Source: Polaromonas sp. A23
Lineage (GTDB): Bacteria; Pseudomonadota; Gammaproteobacteria; Burkholderiales; Burkholderiaceae_C
Length of the DNA: 64,000 nt
Assembly (NCBI RefSeq): GCF_002001015.1
Contig: NZ_MUNO01000012.1
Location: 186,001-250,000 of the forward strand
Direction of reading: 5' to 3'
The position numbers and the translations under genes were made by a program. The stretch's first letter is position 1; each line of letters opens with the position of its first letter. A model generated the notes under the pieces. The model had not been told where the DNA came from. It made no database searches and saw only the letters and a list, made by a program, of their open reading frames with translations. This document shows positions 50,777-60,554 of this stretch, piece after piece.

Positions 50777-51750
50777 GCCAAAACGACTCCAAATTCGGCA
50801 AGGTGGCGGTATTGCTGGGTGGTCAGTCCGCCGAGCGAGAGGTTTCGCTGATGTCCGGCCGCGGCGTGCTGGAGGCCTTGCGTTCGCGCGGCGTCGATGC
50901 GCATGCCTTCGACCCTGCGGAGCGTGACCTCAGCGAACTCAAGCGCGAGAAATTTGATCGCTGCTTCATCACCTTGCACGGCCGTTTTGGCGAAGACGGC
51001 ACAGTGCAGGGTGCGCTGGAATTGATGGGCATCCCCTACACGGGCTCGGGCGTGATGGCTTCCAGTATTGCCATCGACAAGGTCATGACCAAACGCGTGT
51101 GGCTGGCCGAAGGGCTGTCAACACCGAAGTATCTTCTGCTGCGCCGCGGCGCCTTTGACCGCAAGCAGGTGGTCGCGGTACCTGACGACCTCGGCTTGCC
51201 GCTGATTGTCAAGCCTGCACGCGAGGGCTCGTCCATTGGTGTGGTGAAGGTCGAAGGGTATTCCGGCATGGCCGGCGCCGTGGAACAGGCTGCGCGCATG
51301 GATGCCGATGTGCTGTGCGAGCAGTTCATCAGTGGAGACGAGGTGACCTGCCCGGTTCTGGGTTCGGGTGACAGTGCGCGTGCGTTGCCGGTCATTCGCA
51401 TCGTGGCACCAGCCGGCAACTACGACTACCAGAACAAATACTTTACCGACGACACGAAATACCTGGTTCCCTGCGGCCTGCCAGCCGGCGAGGAAGAAGC
51501 AATCCAGGCTCTGGTGCTCAAGGCCTACCGCGTGCTGGGTTGCCGCGGCTGGGGGCGTCTCGACGTGATGATTGACGGCAAGACCCGCCAGCCCTACCTG
51601 CTGGAGATCAACACTTCTCCGGGCATGACCGGCCATTCCCTGGTACCCATGTCAGCGCGCGCTGCCGGCATCAGCTACGAAGACCTTTGCCTGCAGGTTC
51701 TGGGTTCGGCGGGCCTGGACCACGACAAGACACCGGGGGGCCACGCGTGA
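50773..51750 (+). CDS. ddl: D-alanine:D-alanine ligase, DdlB type
   Basis: 325-residue ATP-grasp ligase making D-Ala-D-Ala for MurF. GTG start overlapping the murC stop (GTGA). [20 protein letters not shown] at about residues 14-33, [20 protein letters not shown] near 72, the ATP-binding [14 protein letters not shown] near 150, and [20 protein letters not shown], then [20 protein letters not shown] toward the C-terminus. All ATP-grasp residues are present. ftsQ starts in its stop codon (GTGA). Confidence 0.94.
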   Translation: MSQNDSKFGKVAVLLGGQSAEREVSLMSGRGVLEALRSRGVDAHAFDPAERDLSELKREKFDRCFITLHGRFGEDGTVQGALELMGIPYTGSGVMASSIAIDKVMTKRVWLAEGLSTPKYLLLRRGAFDRKQVVAVPDDLGLPLIVKPAREGSSIGVVKVEGYSGMAGAVEQAARMDADVLCEQFISGDEVTCPVLGSGDSARALPVIRIVAPAGNYDYQNKYFTDDTKYLVPCGLPAGEEEAIQALVLKAYRVLGCRGWGRLDVMIDGKTRQPYLLEINTSPGMTGHSLVPMSARAAGISYEDLCLQVLGSAGLDHDKTPGGHA

Positions 51751-52538
51751 ACCAAACCATGCCCGTACCGATGGACGTCAAACTCATGAACACCACATCG
51801 CTGGTGCTGGTGTTGGCGTTTGCGGGCATGCTGGTAACGCTGGGGGTGTCCTGGTTGCTGCAACAGAATTTGTTCCGGCTCACGGCGATCCGGGTGGGTG
51901 GCGATCTGAACCACAACAACGCCGTCACGCTGCGTGCCAATGTGGTTCCCAAGTTGACCGGCAATTTCTTCACCGTTGATCTTCCCCGGGCGCAGGCGGC
52001 CTTCGAAGCGGTGCCATGGATCCGCAAGGCGGTGGTTCAGCGCGAGTTTCCCAACCGGCTTCGGGTGATGCTGCAGGAGCATCAGGCAATTGCCCTGTGG
52101 GGTCAGGAAGGCGAAGCCCGGCTGGTCAATGTTCAGGGTGAAGTGTTCGAGGCCAATCAGGGCGATGTCGATCAGGACGATCTGCCGCTGCTCAATGGTC
52201 CTGAAGGACAGGCAGCGATGGTTCTGCAAGGTTATCGCACGCTGGCACCGGTGTTTGAAAAAATCGACATGCGGCTGGAGCATCTGGAGTTGACAGCACG
52301 GGGCAGCTGGCGCGCGCGGTTTGATGATGGCGCCACCGTCGAGTTGGGCCTGGGTTCGTTTGACGAGATCCGCAGCCGTGCGGAGCGCTTTGTAGCGACA
52401 TTGACGCAGGTATCGAGCAAGTTCGGCCGCACTCTTGAGTCGGCGGATCTGCGTTACAGCAATGGCTACGCACTCAAGCTGCGAGGCATCACCACCACAG
52501 CGCTGGGTGACAAGGAAGACAGGAAAGCAAAAAGGTAA
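51747..52538 (+). CDS. ftsQ: Cell division protein FtsQ
   Basis: 263-residue bitopic protein, the scaffold of FtsQLB. GTG start at 51747 in the ddl stop codon. One helix at about residues 17-38 ([20 protein letters not shown]), a POTRA domain ([20 protein letters not shown] near 45-65, then [20 protein letters not shown] near 90), and a FtsQ beta domain ending [13 protein letters not shown]. The frame reaches back to 51687 inside ddl, but that start lacks support. ftsA follows after 4 bp. Confidence 0.92.
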   Translation: MNQTMPVPMDVKLMNTTSLVLVLAFAGMLVTLGVSWLLQQNLFRLTAIRVGGDLNHNNAVTLRANVVPKLTGNFFTVDLPRAQAAFEAVPWIRKAVVQREFPNRLRVMLQEHQAIALWGQEGEARLVNVQGEVFEANQGDVDQDDLPLLNGPEGQAAMVLQGYRTLAPVFEKIDMRLEHLELTARGSWRARFDDGATVELGLGSFDEIRSRAERFVATLTQVSSKFGRTLESADLRYSNGYALKLRGITTTALGDKEDRKAKR

Positions 52539-52542
52539 AGAT

Positions 52543-53772
<1,230 letters not shown>

Positions 53773-53914
53773 TGAAAATTTTTCCATCTCATATTCGGCG
53801 GAGTCAGCGGTGCAAACACTCGGGGGGCGCCGATCCCCCTGCGTGAGACTTTTTCCATCAACAAGAAACTTATAAAAATTTTTGGCAACTGCAACATATG
53901 GATAGGAGGCTCAC
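53773..53914 (+). promoter_or_regulatory. ftsA-ftsZ gap with hairpin and candidate ftsZ promoter
   Basis: A GGGGG / CCCCC hairpin (53823-53839) is followed by TATAAAA (53871-53877) as a possible -10 element; the -35 area is weak. AGGAGG at 53904-53909 gives ftsZ an unusually strong ribosome-binding site for this operon. Together these would let ftsZ be made at higher levels than the upstream dcw genes. Confidence 0.4.
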
Positions 53915-55147
53915 ATGAGCATCGAAATGATTGAAATCGAAGAGTTCAACCAAGGCACGCAAATCAAGGTGATTGGCGTGGGCGGCGGCGGCGGCAACGC
54001 GGTCGAGCACATGATCGAGCGCAATGTCCAGGGTGTCGAATTCATCTGTGCCAATACCGACGCGCAGGCGCTCGGTCGTGGCAGCGCACACAAGCAGATC
54101 CAGCTGGGTGGCAGCGGTTTGGGCGCAGGCAGCAAACCCGAAAAAGGCCGTGAAGCCGCCGAAATGGCGGTGGACGATATCCGCGCGGCCATCGACGGCG
54201 CGCACATGCTGTTCATCACGGCCGGCATGGGCGGCGGCACCGGCACCGGAGCAGCGCCGGTGATCGCGCGCATCGCCAAGGAAATGGGCATCCTCACCGT
54301 TGGTGTGGTGACCAAGCCGTTTGAGTTCGAGGGTGGACGCCGCATGACCAACGCCGACCTCGGCCTGGCCGAGCTCGAAGCCAACGTCGATTCGCTGATC
54401 GTGGTGCTCAACGAAAAACTGCTCGAAGTGCTGGGCGATGACGTCACGCAGGACGAAGCTTTCGCCCATGCCAACGACGTGCTGAAAAACGCCGTCGGCG
54501 GCATTGCTGAAATCATCAATGTCCCCGGTCACGTCAACGTCGACTTCGAAGACGTGCGCACCGTGATGGGCGAGCCAGGCAAAGCGATGATGGGCACGGC
54601 TCGCGCCAACGGCCCGGACCGCGCGCGCATTGCGGCCGAGCAGGCCGTGGCCTGCCCACTGCTGGAAGGCATTGACCTGTCGGGTGCCAAGGGCGTGCTG
54701 GTGCTGATCAGCGCCGCCAAGGGCTCGCTCAAACTCAACGAGTCCAAGCTGGCGATGAACACCATCCGCGCCTATGCCTCGCCCGACGCGCATGTGATCT
54801 ACGGTACGGCTTATGACGACGACCTGGCCGACGACATCCGCGTCACGGTGGTGGCCACCGGCCTGAGCCGCCAGGGCATGCGCCGCCAGGCGCCTCCGCT
54901 GCAGGTGCTGCGCACCGGCACCGACAACATGCCGGTGCTCAACATGGCGGTCGGTGGCGGTACGGTCAGTGGTACCCACCCGGGCGGCAGCGGCATGGGT
55001 TCAGCCCAGCCGGACTACGGCAACATGTCCGTGCCCAGCGTATGGCGCACCAACCGTACGCAAGCAGCGGCCAAGGTTGATGCGCTGGCGTCGGGCGGTA
55101 TGGACGACTTCGAGATTCCGGCTTTCCTGCGCAAGCAGGCAGATTGA
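53915..55147 (+). CDS. ftsZ: Cell division GTPase FtsZ
   Basis: 410-residue tubulin homologue that forms the Z-ring. IKVIGVGGGGGNAVEHMIER at about residues 16-35, the tubulin signature GGGTGTGAAPVIARIAKEMG at about 106-125, the T7 loop NVDFEDVRTVMGEPGKAMMG near 208, a polar linker from about 320, and the conserved C-terminal peptide DDFEIPAFLRKQAD that binds FtsA and ZipA. Start at ATG 53915 with AGGAGG. It closes the dcw operon; a terminator follows. Confidence 0.96.
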   Translation: MSIEMIEIEEFNQGTQIKVIGVGGGGGNAVEHMIERNVQGVEFICANTDAQALGRGSAHKQIQLGGSGLGAGSKPEKGREAAEMAVDDIRAAIDGAHMLFITAGMGGGTGTGAAPVIARIAKEMGILTVGVVTKPFEFEGGRRMTNADLGLAELEANVDSLIVVLNEKLLEVLGDDVTQDEAFAHANDVLKNAVGGIAEIINVPGHVNVDFEDVRTVMGEPGKAMMGTARANGPDRARIAAEQAVACPLLEGIDLSGAKGVLVLISAAKGSLKLNESKLAMNTIRAYASPDAHVIYGTAYDDDLADDIRVTVVATGLSRQGMRRQAPPLQVLRTGTDNMPVLNMAVGGGTVSGTHPGGSGMGSAQPDYGNMSVPSVWRTNRTQAAAKVDALASGGMDDFEIPAFLRKQAD

Positions 55148-55165
55148 GTTTTCCCCGGAAGACGT

Positions 55166-55206
55166 GGGGGTGAGTCTCAGTCGGGCTCATCCCCTTTTTT
55201 TATTTG
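55166..55206 (+). terminator. Rho-independent terminator after ftsZ
   Basis: Stem GGGGTGAG / CTCATCCCC with one bulged base, an 11-nt loop, then TTTTTTTATTT. Marks the end of the dcw transcript. Confidence 0.85.
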
Positions 55207-55247
55207 TCCGTTTTTCCTGACCGTTCCGGCCGTTTCAAGGAGCCTCC

Positions 55248-56228
55248 ATGAAAATGCCAGCGCTTTGTGCAGCTGCAGCAGTTTTGTTTGCACAGTTTGC
55301 AGGCGCCCAGACCGCCAGGCCAGAACTGGCTGAAAAGGTGAGCTGGCCCAGCATGCTGTGCGCCGGCACACCCACCTATGTCTGCAACCGACTGGACGCA
55401 CAAGGCTATCTGTTCGCCACGCCGGGCGCGAAGAAAGTGGTGCTTATCTCGCACGGGTCCCAGGGCATCGACAGCCGCATGTTCGACTATGTGGACAGCT
55501 TGCAGAAGGAAGGTTTTGCCGCGCTGGTGATTGACCACTGGAAGCCGCGCGGCATCGGCGTCACACATGACGATTACGCCGCCGCGGGCATACGGGGTGG
55601 GAACGAGCTTAACATGGCCTCCGACAGCCTGACCGCTGCAGACTGGCTTCGCCGCAGGGGCTATGAGAAGGTTGGCAGCATCGGAGAGTCCCAGGGCTCT
55701 TCGGCCGCAGTGGTGTTGCAGCAAAAGTGGGCTCATGTCCTCATCGAACGCAATATCAGGCGTATCTACACCAGCGATTTTCGTGTCAGTCCTTTGGATG
55801 CAGTAGTGGGCATGTACGGGTACTGCGGCTTCCGGCAGGCGCAGCGGGACGGGTTCGTGGGCACGCCTTTTTTGTTCATCACGGGCGAAGTGGACGACAA
55901 CACGCCAAGCAAGTACTGCGAGCGCTACGTACCCTGGATGAATGAGCGCGGCGGCAACGCGAAGATCATTGTGATTCCGGGCGAAGGCCACAGTTTCGAT
56001 GCGCCCTATAAACGGCAGCGCAACGTGTTCGGGCCGCATTACGCCAAATGCGACATCCTGGTGGACGACACCGGTGTCACCGAGTTGAACAGCGGGGAGA
56101 AAATTCCGGGAGTTTCCATCAACCCGATGCTGGCCAAATGTGTGAGCAAGATCTATCACTCGGGTTACTGGAAGGACCGCTTCATTGCGGTGCCGCACTG
56201 GACAGGGTTTTTCAAGCAAAACCTGTAG
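55248..56228 (+). CDS. Secreted alpha/beta hydrolase (dienelactone-hydrolase-like)
   Basis: 326 residues with a signal peptide (MKMPALCAAAAVLFAQFAGA). The alpha/beta hydrolase fold shows VVLISHGSQGID (oxyanion side), the nucleophile elbow GESQGS with Ser near residue 146, the acid in FITGEVDDNTPSKYC near 210 and the His in PGEGHSFDAPY near 250. Several Cys residues (CAGTPTYVC, CGF, KYC, KC) could form disulfides in the periplasm. The substrate is unknown. It sits between ftsZ and lpxC, which are usually adjacent, and has its own start after the ftsZ terminator (GGAG before ATG). Confidence 0.82.
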   Translation: MKMPALCAAAAVLFAQFAGAQTARPELAEKVSWPSMLCAGTPTYVCNRLDAQGYLFATPGAKKVVLISHGSQGIDSRMFDYVDSLQKEGFAALVIDHWKPRGIGVTHDDYAAAGIRGGNELNMASDSLTAADWLRRRGYEKVGSIGESQGSSAAVVLQQKWAHVLIERNIRRIYTSDFRVSPLDAVVGMYGYCGFRQAQRDGFVGTPFLFITGEVDDNTPSKYCERYVPWMNERGGNAKIIVIPGEGHSFDAPYKRQRNVFGPHYAKCDILVDDTGVTELNSGEKIPGVSINPMLAKCVSKIYHSGYWKDRFIAVPHWTGFFKQNL

Positions 56229-56284
56229 CGGTTTGCCTATGAGGGCCATCCACCGATTCAACCGCGCCTGCCGGCCGTAACACT

Positions 56285-56290
56285 TAAAAT
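56285..56290 (+). promoter_or_regulatory. Candidate -10 hexamer TAAAAT for lpxC
   Basis: TAAAAT ends 7 nt before the lpxC ATG at 56298 and no ribosome-binding site intervenes; no clear -35 box. Confidence 0.4.
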
Positions 56291-56297
56291 CACTTGT

Positions 56298-57221
56298 ATG
56301 CTTCAGCAACGAACCCTCAAATCCCTTACCAAGGCCGTCGGCGTAGGCCTGCACAGCGGGCAGCGTGTCGAGCTCACCTTGCGGCCGGCCGCACCGGACA
56401 CGGGTATCGTGTTCCGCCGCATTGACTTGGCCGTCCCGGTCGACATCCCGGTGTCGGCGCAGGCCGTCACCGACACGCGCCTGGCCTCCACCATCTCCAG
56501 CGGCGGCACGCGCGTGCTGACGGTGGAGCACCTGATGTCGGCCTGCGCTGGCTTGGGCATCGACAACCTGTATGTGGACATCACGGCCGAAGAGGTGCCC
56601 ATTCTTGACGGCTCGGCTTCCTCTTTTGTTTTCTTGCTGCAATCCGCAGGCATTGAACTGCAGGCGGCACCCAAGCATTTCATGCGTGTGCTCAAACCGG
56701 TCGAGGTGCGAGAAGGGCAAGGCGACAGCCTCAAGTGGGCGCGGCTGGAGCCTTATCACGGTTACAAGCTCAGCTTCGAGATCGAGTTCGCGCACCGGGT
56801 GGTCAATTCCACCGGCCAGCGCGCGGAGTTCGACCTGGGGTCGGGCAGCTATGTGCGCGACGTCGCGCGGGCTCGTACCTTCGGCTTCACCAAGGACGTG
56901 GAGATGATGCGCGCCAACGGCCTGAGCCTGGGCGGCGGCCTGGACAACGCGGTGGTGATGGACGACTACCGCGTACTCAACACCGAAGGTCTGCGCTACG
57001 ACGACGAGTTCGCCAAGCACAAAATGCTGGACGCCATGGGTGACTTGCACCTGCTGGGTAAACCGCTGCTGGCTGCCTACAGTGCCTTCCGTTCCGGCCA
57101 TGCGCTGAACAACAAGCTGCTGCGTGAACTGCTTTCGCAGCCGGACGCTTACGAGGTTGTCACTTTCGCCGATGAAAAAAGCGCGCCCAAGGGTTTTGCG
57201 ACTCTGGCGCGAGCCTGGTAG
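56298..57221 (+). CDS. lpxC: UDP-3-O-acyl-N-acetylglucosamine deacetylase
   Basis: 307-residue zinc hydrolase, the committed step of lipid A synthesis. [20 protein letters not shown] opens. Zinc ligands: His in [13 protein letters not shown] (about residue 78), His and Asp in [15 protein letters not shown] (about 239 and 243). [20 protein letters not shown] near 197 is also diagnostic. Its stability is controlled by FtsH in E. coli through the C-terminus; here the end is ATLARAW. Followed by a small membrane-protein gene. Confidence 0.95.
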   Translation: MLQQRTLKSLTKAVGVGLHSGQRVELTLRPAAPDTGIVFRRIDLAVPVDIPVSAQAVTDTRLASTISSGGTRVLTVEHLMSACAGLGIDNLYVDITAEEVPILDGSASSFVFLLQSAGIELQAAPKHFMRVLKPVEVREGQGDSLKWARLEPYHGYKLSFEIEFAHRVVNSTGQRAEFDLGSGSYVRDVARARTFGFTKDVEMMRANGLSLGGGLDNAVVMDDYRVLNTEGLRYDDEFAKHKMLDAMGDLHLLGKPLLAAYSAFRSGHALNNKLLRELLSQPDAYEVVTFADEKSAPKGFATLARAW

Positions 57222-57238
57222 ACCGGGCAGCGCAAGCC

Positions 57239-57415
57239 ATGCTGCTGTTTCGTTGGGCCATTCTTCTTTTGCTTTTGAGCGCCGTGGTGGCGTTTATCTT
57301 TTACGCCGGCACCGGCCAGGCGCGCTTCAAGCGGGCAGGCTTGGTGATTCTTAAATGGACACTGATTGCGGCCTTCGGCTTTTTTGCCGTGCTGATTCTT
57401 GAGCGGCTGGCCTGA
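57239..57415 (+). CDS. Small two-helix membrane protein, 58 residues
   Basis: MLLFRWAILLLLLSAVVAFI begins a first helix (residues 4-22); TGQARFKRAG forms a basic loop; VILKWTLIAAFGFFAVLILE is the second helix. It starts 15 bp after lpxC on the same strand and is likely cotranscribed. I recall similar short ORFs next to lpxC in other Burkholderiales, so it is probably a real conserved protein of unknown function. No strong ribosome-binding site (GCGCAAGCC). Confidence 0.6.
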   Translation: MLLFRWAILLLLLSAVVAFIFYAGTGQARFKRAGLVILKWTLIAAFGFFAVLILERLA

Positions 57416-57425
57416 CCCTCGGCGA

Positions 57426-57953
57426 TCAGGGGGCCGTCGATTTAGGTTGCCGTGCCTCAGCACGCGCCAGGATGGCCGCAGAGCCGCCCGCGTGGGCATG
57501 GGTGATCGCCAGGCCCAGCGCGTCGGCGGCGTCCTTGCCGGGCAGCACCGGTAACTTCAGCAGACGCTTGACCATCTCCTGCACCTCTGGTTTTCCGGCT
57601 TTGCCGTAGCCGGCCACCGCTTTTTTCATTTGCAGCGCCGTGTATTCGGCCACCTCGATGTTGCAGCTCACCAGCGCCGTCAGGCAGGCGCCACGCGCCT
57701 GGCCCAGCATCAGCGTGGCTTGCGGGTTGACGTTCACAAAGACAATTTCGCAGACAGAGCTGTCGGGCGTGTAGCGGGCCGTGACTTCACAGATGCCGTC
57801 AAACAGCACCTTCAGGCGTGCGGGCAGGTTGCGGCTGTCCAGGTGTGTGGTCTTGATGGTGCCGCTCGCCACATATGTCAGCACCGGGCCGTCGACGTCG
57901 ATCACGCCAAAGCCGGTGATTTGCAGGCCGGGGTCGATACCAAGAATTCTCAT
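57426..57953 (-). CDS. ruvC: Holliday junction endonuclease RuvC
   Basis: 175-residue RNase H-fold resolvase that cuts Holliday junctions moved by Ruv[22 protein letters not shown] with catalytic Asp7, Glu near residue 68 in [13 protein letters not shown], and the C-terminal acidic pair in [16 protein letters not shown] near 138-146. The basic [20 protein letters not shown] helix near 110 contacts DNA. It is convergent with the small membrane gene. ruvAB are not in the window. Confidence 0.94.
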   Translation of the reverse strand: MRILGIDPGLQITGFGVIDVDGPVLTYVASGTIKTTHLDSRNLPARLKVLFDGICEVTARYTPDSSVCEIVFVNVNPQATLMLGQARGACLTALVSCNIEVAEYTALQMKKAVAGYGKAGKPEVQEMVKRLLKLPVLPGKDAADALGLAITHAHAGGSAAILARAEARQPKSTAP

Positions 57954-57965
57954 GCGCTATTCATC

Positions 57966-58008
57966 TTGTAGCTAATGATGCCCGTATTTATTGGGCTAGA
58001 GCCCGAAA
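57966..58008 (+). repeat. Small repeat (SR copy 10) between ruvC and cdsA-like gene
   Basis: TTGTAGCTAATGATGCCCGT followed by TATTGGGCTAGAGCCCGAAA, forward orientation. The stop codon of the cdsA-like gene (57996-57998) lies inside it, in GGGCTAGAG. Confidence 0.7.
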
Positions 58009-58976
58009 TACCATCGAACCGAATGAAAAAAGACCGGTGCGGCAAAACACAGAGCGTCCACCCGGTCCAGCAGGCCGCTGGCCCCGGTGACCGACTTGCC
58101 TTCGCTGCCCCAGTTGGTAATGCCCCGGTCGCGCTTGAGGGCCTTCATCACCAGGTGGCCGAGTGAGCCGGCGACGCAGGCAATCAATGCCATGGCCACG
58201 CCCTGGGCCGGCTTGAAAGGCGTCAGGCCCGACATCAGGCCGCCGACAAACCCACCCACAGCCAGACCCATCAGCCAGCTGCTCCAGTGAAAGCTTTGGC
58301 TGACCTGCGGGGCGGTGGGCGGGCGCGGCCATTTGCGGGCCGCCAGGTGCTGCACCAGCATGCCGGTCTGCACGACAAACACCAGGAAGAAGACCAGAAA
58401 AGCGCTTTTCCCGACATAGCGCGGAAAGTCCAGCAGCAACAGGGCCGGCACGTGGCTGATGCCATAGACACAGACCATGATGCCCCACTGCAGCTTGGCA
58501 TTGCGTTCCAGAAATCGCTGCGGGTCGTTGGCCAGCGCACTCACCACCGGAATGGCGAGGAACACGTAAACGGGGATAAACACGGTCACCAGGTCAAAGT
58601 GCTCGGTCATCACCAGCCAGAACTGCGCCGGCAGAACCACAAAAAAGGCGAGTACGAGGCTGCGGTGGTCGCCGTGGCGCGTCGGCGAAAGTGTGATGAA
58701 TTCGCGCAGCGCGAAAAAAGCCACCAACGCAAACAGCAACGTGGCCACGGTGTCACCCAGCGCCCAACCGATCCAGAACACCGTGCACATGATCCACGAC
58801 GTGTTGAGCAGGCTGCCCAGTTCCCGGATGTCCTGTGTGCGGATTTCGTTTTCGCCGTCATCGCGCAGCGACATGACCAAAGCTGCAATCGTGGCGGCGG
58901 TCAGCAGGCCAAAGACAATGACGAAGAGCAGGCCAACCTGGTGGGACGGGCTGAGGTTGCGCAAAAAGTTGCTCAT
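57996..58976 (-). CDS. Phosphatidate cytidylyltransferase family protein (CdsA-like)
   Basis: 326-residue polytopic membrane protein that would make CDP-diacylglycerol from phosphatidate and CTP. About eight helices. The C-terminal signature HLVMKALKRDRGITNWGSEG, then GLLDRVDALCFAAPVFFHSV matches the CDS pattern S/K-x-x-KRD...DR-D, though the H at the end is present. It overlaps the plsC-like gene (ATGA), so phosphatidate formation and use are coupled. A second, canonical CdsA near the lpx/bam cluster is usual in beta-proteobacteria, so this may be a paralogue. Its last codons lie in a small repeat. Confidence 0.82.
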   Translation of the reverse strand: MSNFLRNLSPSHQVGLLFVIVFGLLTAATIAALVMSLRDDGENEIRTQDIRELGSLLNTSWIMCTVFWIGWALGDTVATLLFALVAFFALREFITLSPTRHGDHRSLVLAFFVVLPAQFWLVMTEHFDLVTVFIPVYVFLAIPVVSALANDPQRFLERNAKLQWGIMVCVYGISHVPALLLLDFPRYVGKSAFLVFFLVFVVQTGMLVQHLAARKWPRPPTAPQVSQSFHWSSWLMGLAVGGFVGGLMSGLTPFKPAQGVAMALIACVAGSLGHLVMKALKRDRGITNWGSEGKSVTGASGLLDRVDALCFAAPVFFHSVRWYFGL

Positions 58977-59587
58977 CAGGAGTCCTTGAGCGCGACGACG
59001 GCCTCACGGGCCCGAACCAGGAAGCTGCTGCGGTCTTCACCTTCAGCAATGGTGATCGGCGCGCCGAAAGTGACCGAACACAGGATCGGCACGGGCACAA
59101 CCTCCCCTTTGGGCATGACGCGTTGTACGTTGTTGATCCATGCCGGCACCAGCACGACTTGCGGAAACTTCAACGCCAGGTTGTACAGCCCGGACTTGAA
59201 AGCCTGCGGCTCTTCCTGGTTGCCTCGCGTGCCCTCGGGAAACAGAATGATGGAGTCACCGCTTTGCAGCGCATCGATCAGGGGTTCCAGCGGGTCCTGG
59301 TCACCGGTTTTGACGCGATCCACATATATGGCATTGAACACCGCGGTGGTGATCCACTGTTTGAAAGGTGTTTTGGTCCAGTAGTCTTTTGCGGCGATGG
59401 GCCGCGTGATGCTGCGCAGCTCCTGGGGCAGGGCGGCCCAGATCAGCACCAGATCGGCATGGCTTTGGTGGTTTGCAAAGTAGATGCGTTGCTCGGCTTT
59501 GGGCGGACAACCCTGCCAGCGGGCCTGGGCGCCGGTCAGGGCACGGATCAGGCCGAGCAAAAACAGGCTCATTAGCTTCGCTAACAT
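58976..59587 (-). CDS. 1-acyl-sn-glycerol-3-phosphate acyltransferase-like protein (PlsC family)
   Basis: 203-residue membrane acyltransferase making phosphatidate. MLAKLMSLFLLGLIRALTGA anchors it; the catalytic NHQSHAD motif (His40-x4-Asp45) and the substrate motif FPEGTRG near 124 are both present, with VVLVPAWINNVQRVMPKGEV later. The ATG at 59587 directly follows a repeat element; the longer frame to 59677 is repeat-derived and rejected. Coupled to the cdsA-like gene by a 4-bp overlap, giving a two-step phospholipid module. Confidence 0.85.
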   Translation of the reverse strand: MLAKLMSLFLLGLIRALTGAQARWQGCPPKAEQRIYFANHQSHADLVLIWAALPQELRSITRPIAAKDYWTKTPFKQWITTAVFNAIYVDRVKTGDQDPLEPLIDALQSGDSIILFPEGTRGNQEEPQAFKSGLYNLALKFPQVVLVPAWINNVQRVMPKGEVVPVPILCSVTFGAPITIAEGEDRSSFLVRAREAVVALKDS

Positions 59588-59589
59588 TG

Positions 59590-59765
59590 TGAGCCCCCAC
59601 GTTCGCGCACTGCGTGTCGCTCTCGAGGCCTTGCAGGCCGCGGCTCGCGAGACGCTTCGCCTCTGTCGCCCGTCCAAAACTGCTCAAGCAGCTTTGGAGC
59701 CGCAGGCTCCAGCCCCTTGGGGGCGCTGCGCCTGCGGCCCGGCGAAGCCGGTTCCGCGGCCCTGG
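59590..59765 (-). repeat. Intergenic repeat of the GGCCGCGG...GTGGGGGCTC type, copy 2
   Basis: Read on the minus strand it has CCGCAGGCGCAGCGCCCCC at one end and GCGAACGTGGGGGCTC at the other, matching 29603-29690, plus about 90 extra bases with a GGAGCC-tgc-GGCTCC hairpin. It ends 2 bp before the plsC-like ATG, so it forms that gene's leader. The gap to mtgA (59588-59804) holds no gene. Confidence 0.6.
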
Positions 59766-59804
59766 CTGATCTGGGAGTGCGATCGTTTGTTCCTCGGCTG
59801 TTCA

Positions 59805-60554
59805 TCATGGCACCTCCACGCCGCCCATGCGCGCGGCAATGGTGGAAGCGCGGGACGCCAGGTAGCCCGAGCCGGGCCTTGTCTCGAAGTACCGTGGCCG
59901 CGGCAGCATGACGGCCAGGCGTGCGGCTTCATAGGCGCTCAGTCTGGCCGCCGGCTTGCGGAAGTAATGCTGGGCAGCCGCTTCCGCGCCGAACACACCT
60001 TCTCCCCACTCCACGTTGTTGAGGTAGATCTCCAGGATGCGTTGTTTGCTCAGCAAGGATTCCAGCAGCAGGGTGAGCACCAGTTCCTGGCCTTTGCGCA
60101 TCAGGGTCCGTTCGCCCGAGAGGAACAGGTTTTTGGCGAGTTGTTGCGTGATCGTGGAGCCTCCCACTATCTTGGGCGGCTTGGCGGGAGCGGAAGGCGC
60201 TGCGCGGCTGGACAGCCGGCTGGCTGTTTTCTCTGCGCGTTGCTCGGCCTTGGTATTTTTGTCCCAGGCTTTTTCCAGCGCTTCCAGGTCCACGCCTTCA
60301 TGTTCGACAAAGGTGGCGTCTTCGGAGGCGATGACGGCCCGTTTGAGGTTGCTGGACAGCTCGGCATACGGCACCCATTGCTGGCGCCACTTGAGTTCGC
60401 CTTTTTCGGTGGTCACGCGCCAGGCCTCCGAGCGCTGGAAAGAAGTGGACTGCGGATCGACCACGGCCATCAAGGCAATGCGGGCAACGAAATAGAGCTG
60501 AACGGCCATGCCTGCAAACAGCACCAGCAGGATCCAGCGCAGCGCGGCTTTCAT
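59805..60554 (-). CDS. mtgA: Monofunctional peptidoglycan glycosyltransferase
   Basis: 249-residue GT51 enzyme that polymerises lipid II. One N-terminal helix (WILLVLFAGMAVQLYFVARI), then catalytic Glu in VIASEDATFVEHEGVDLEAL near residue 85, GGSTITQQLAKNLFLSGERT near 133-152, ILEIYLNNVEWGEGVFGAEA near 178. An Ala/Arg/Pro-rich insertion of about 25 residues (NTKAEQRAEKTASRLSSRAA) precedes the GGSTITQ motif, at a place where the family usually has a short linker. ATG overlaps the aroE stop. Confidence 0.92.
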   Translation of the reverse strand: MKAALRWILLVLFAGMAVQLYFVARIALMAVVDPQSTSFQRSEAWRVTTEKGELKWRQQWVPYAELSSNLKRAVIASEDATFVEHEGVDLEALEKAWDKNTKAEQRAEKTASRLSSRAAPSAPAKPPKIVGGSTITQQLAKNLFLSGERTLMRKGQELVLTLLLESLLSKQRILEIYLNNVEWGEGVFGAEAAAQHYFRKPAARLSAYEAARLAVMLPRPRYFETRPGSGYLASRASTIAARMGGVEVP

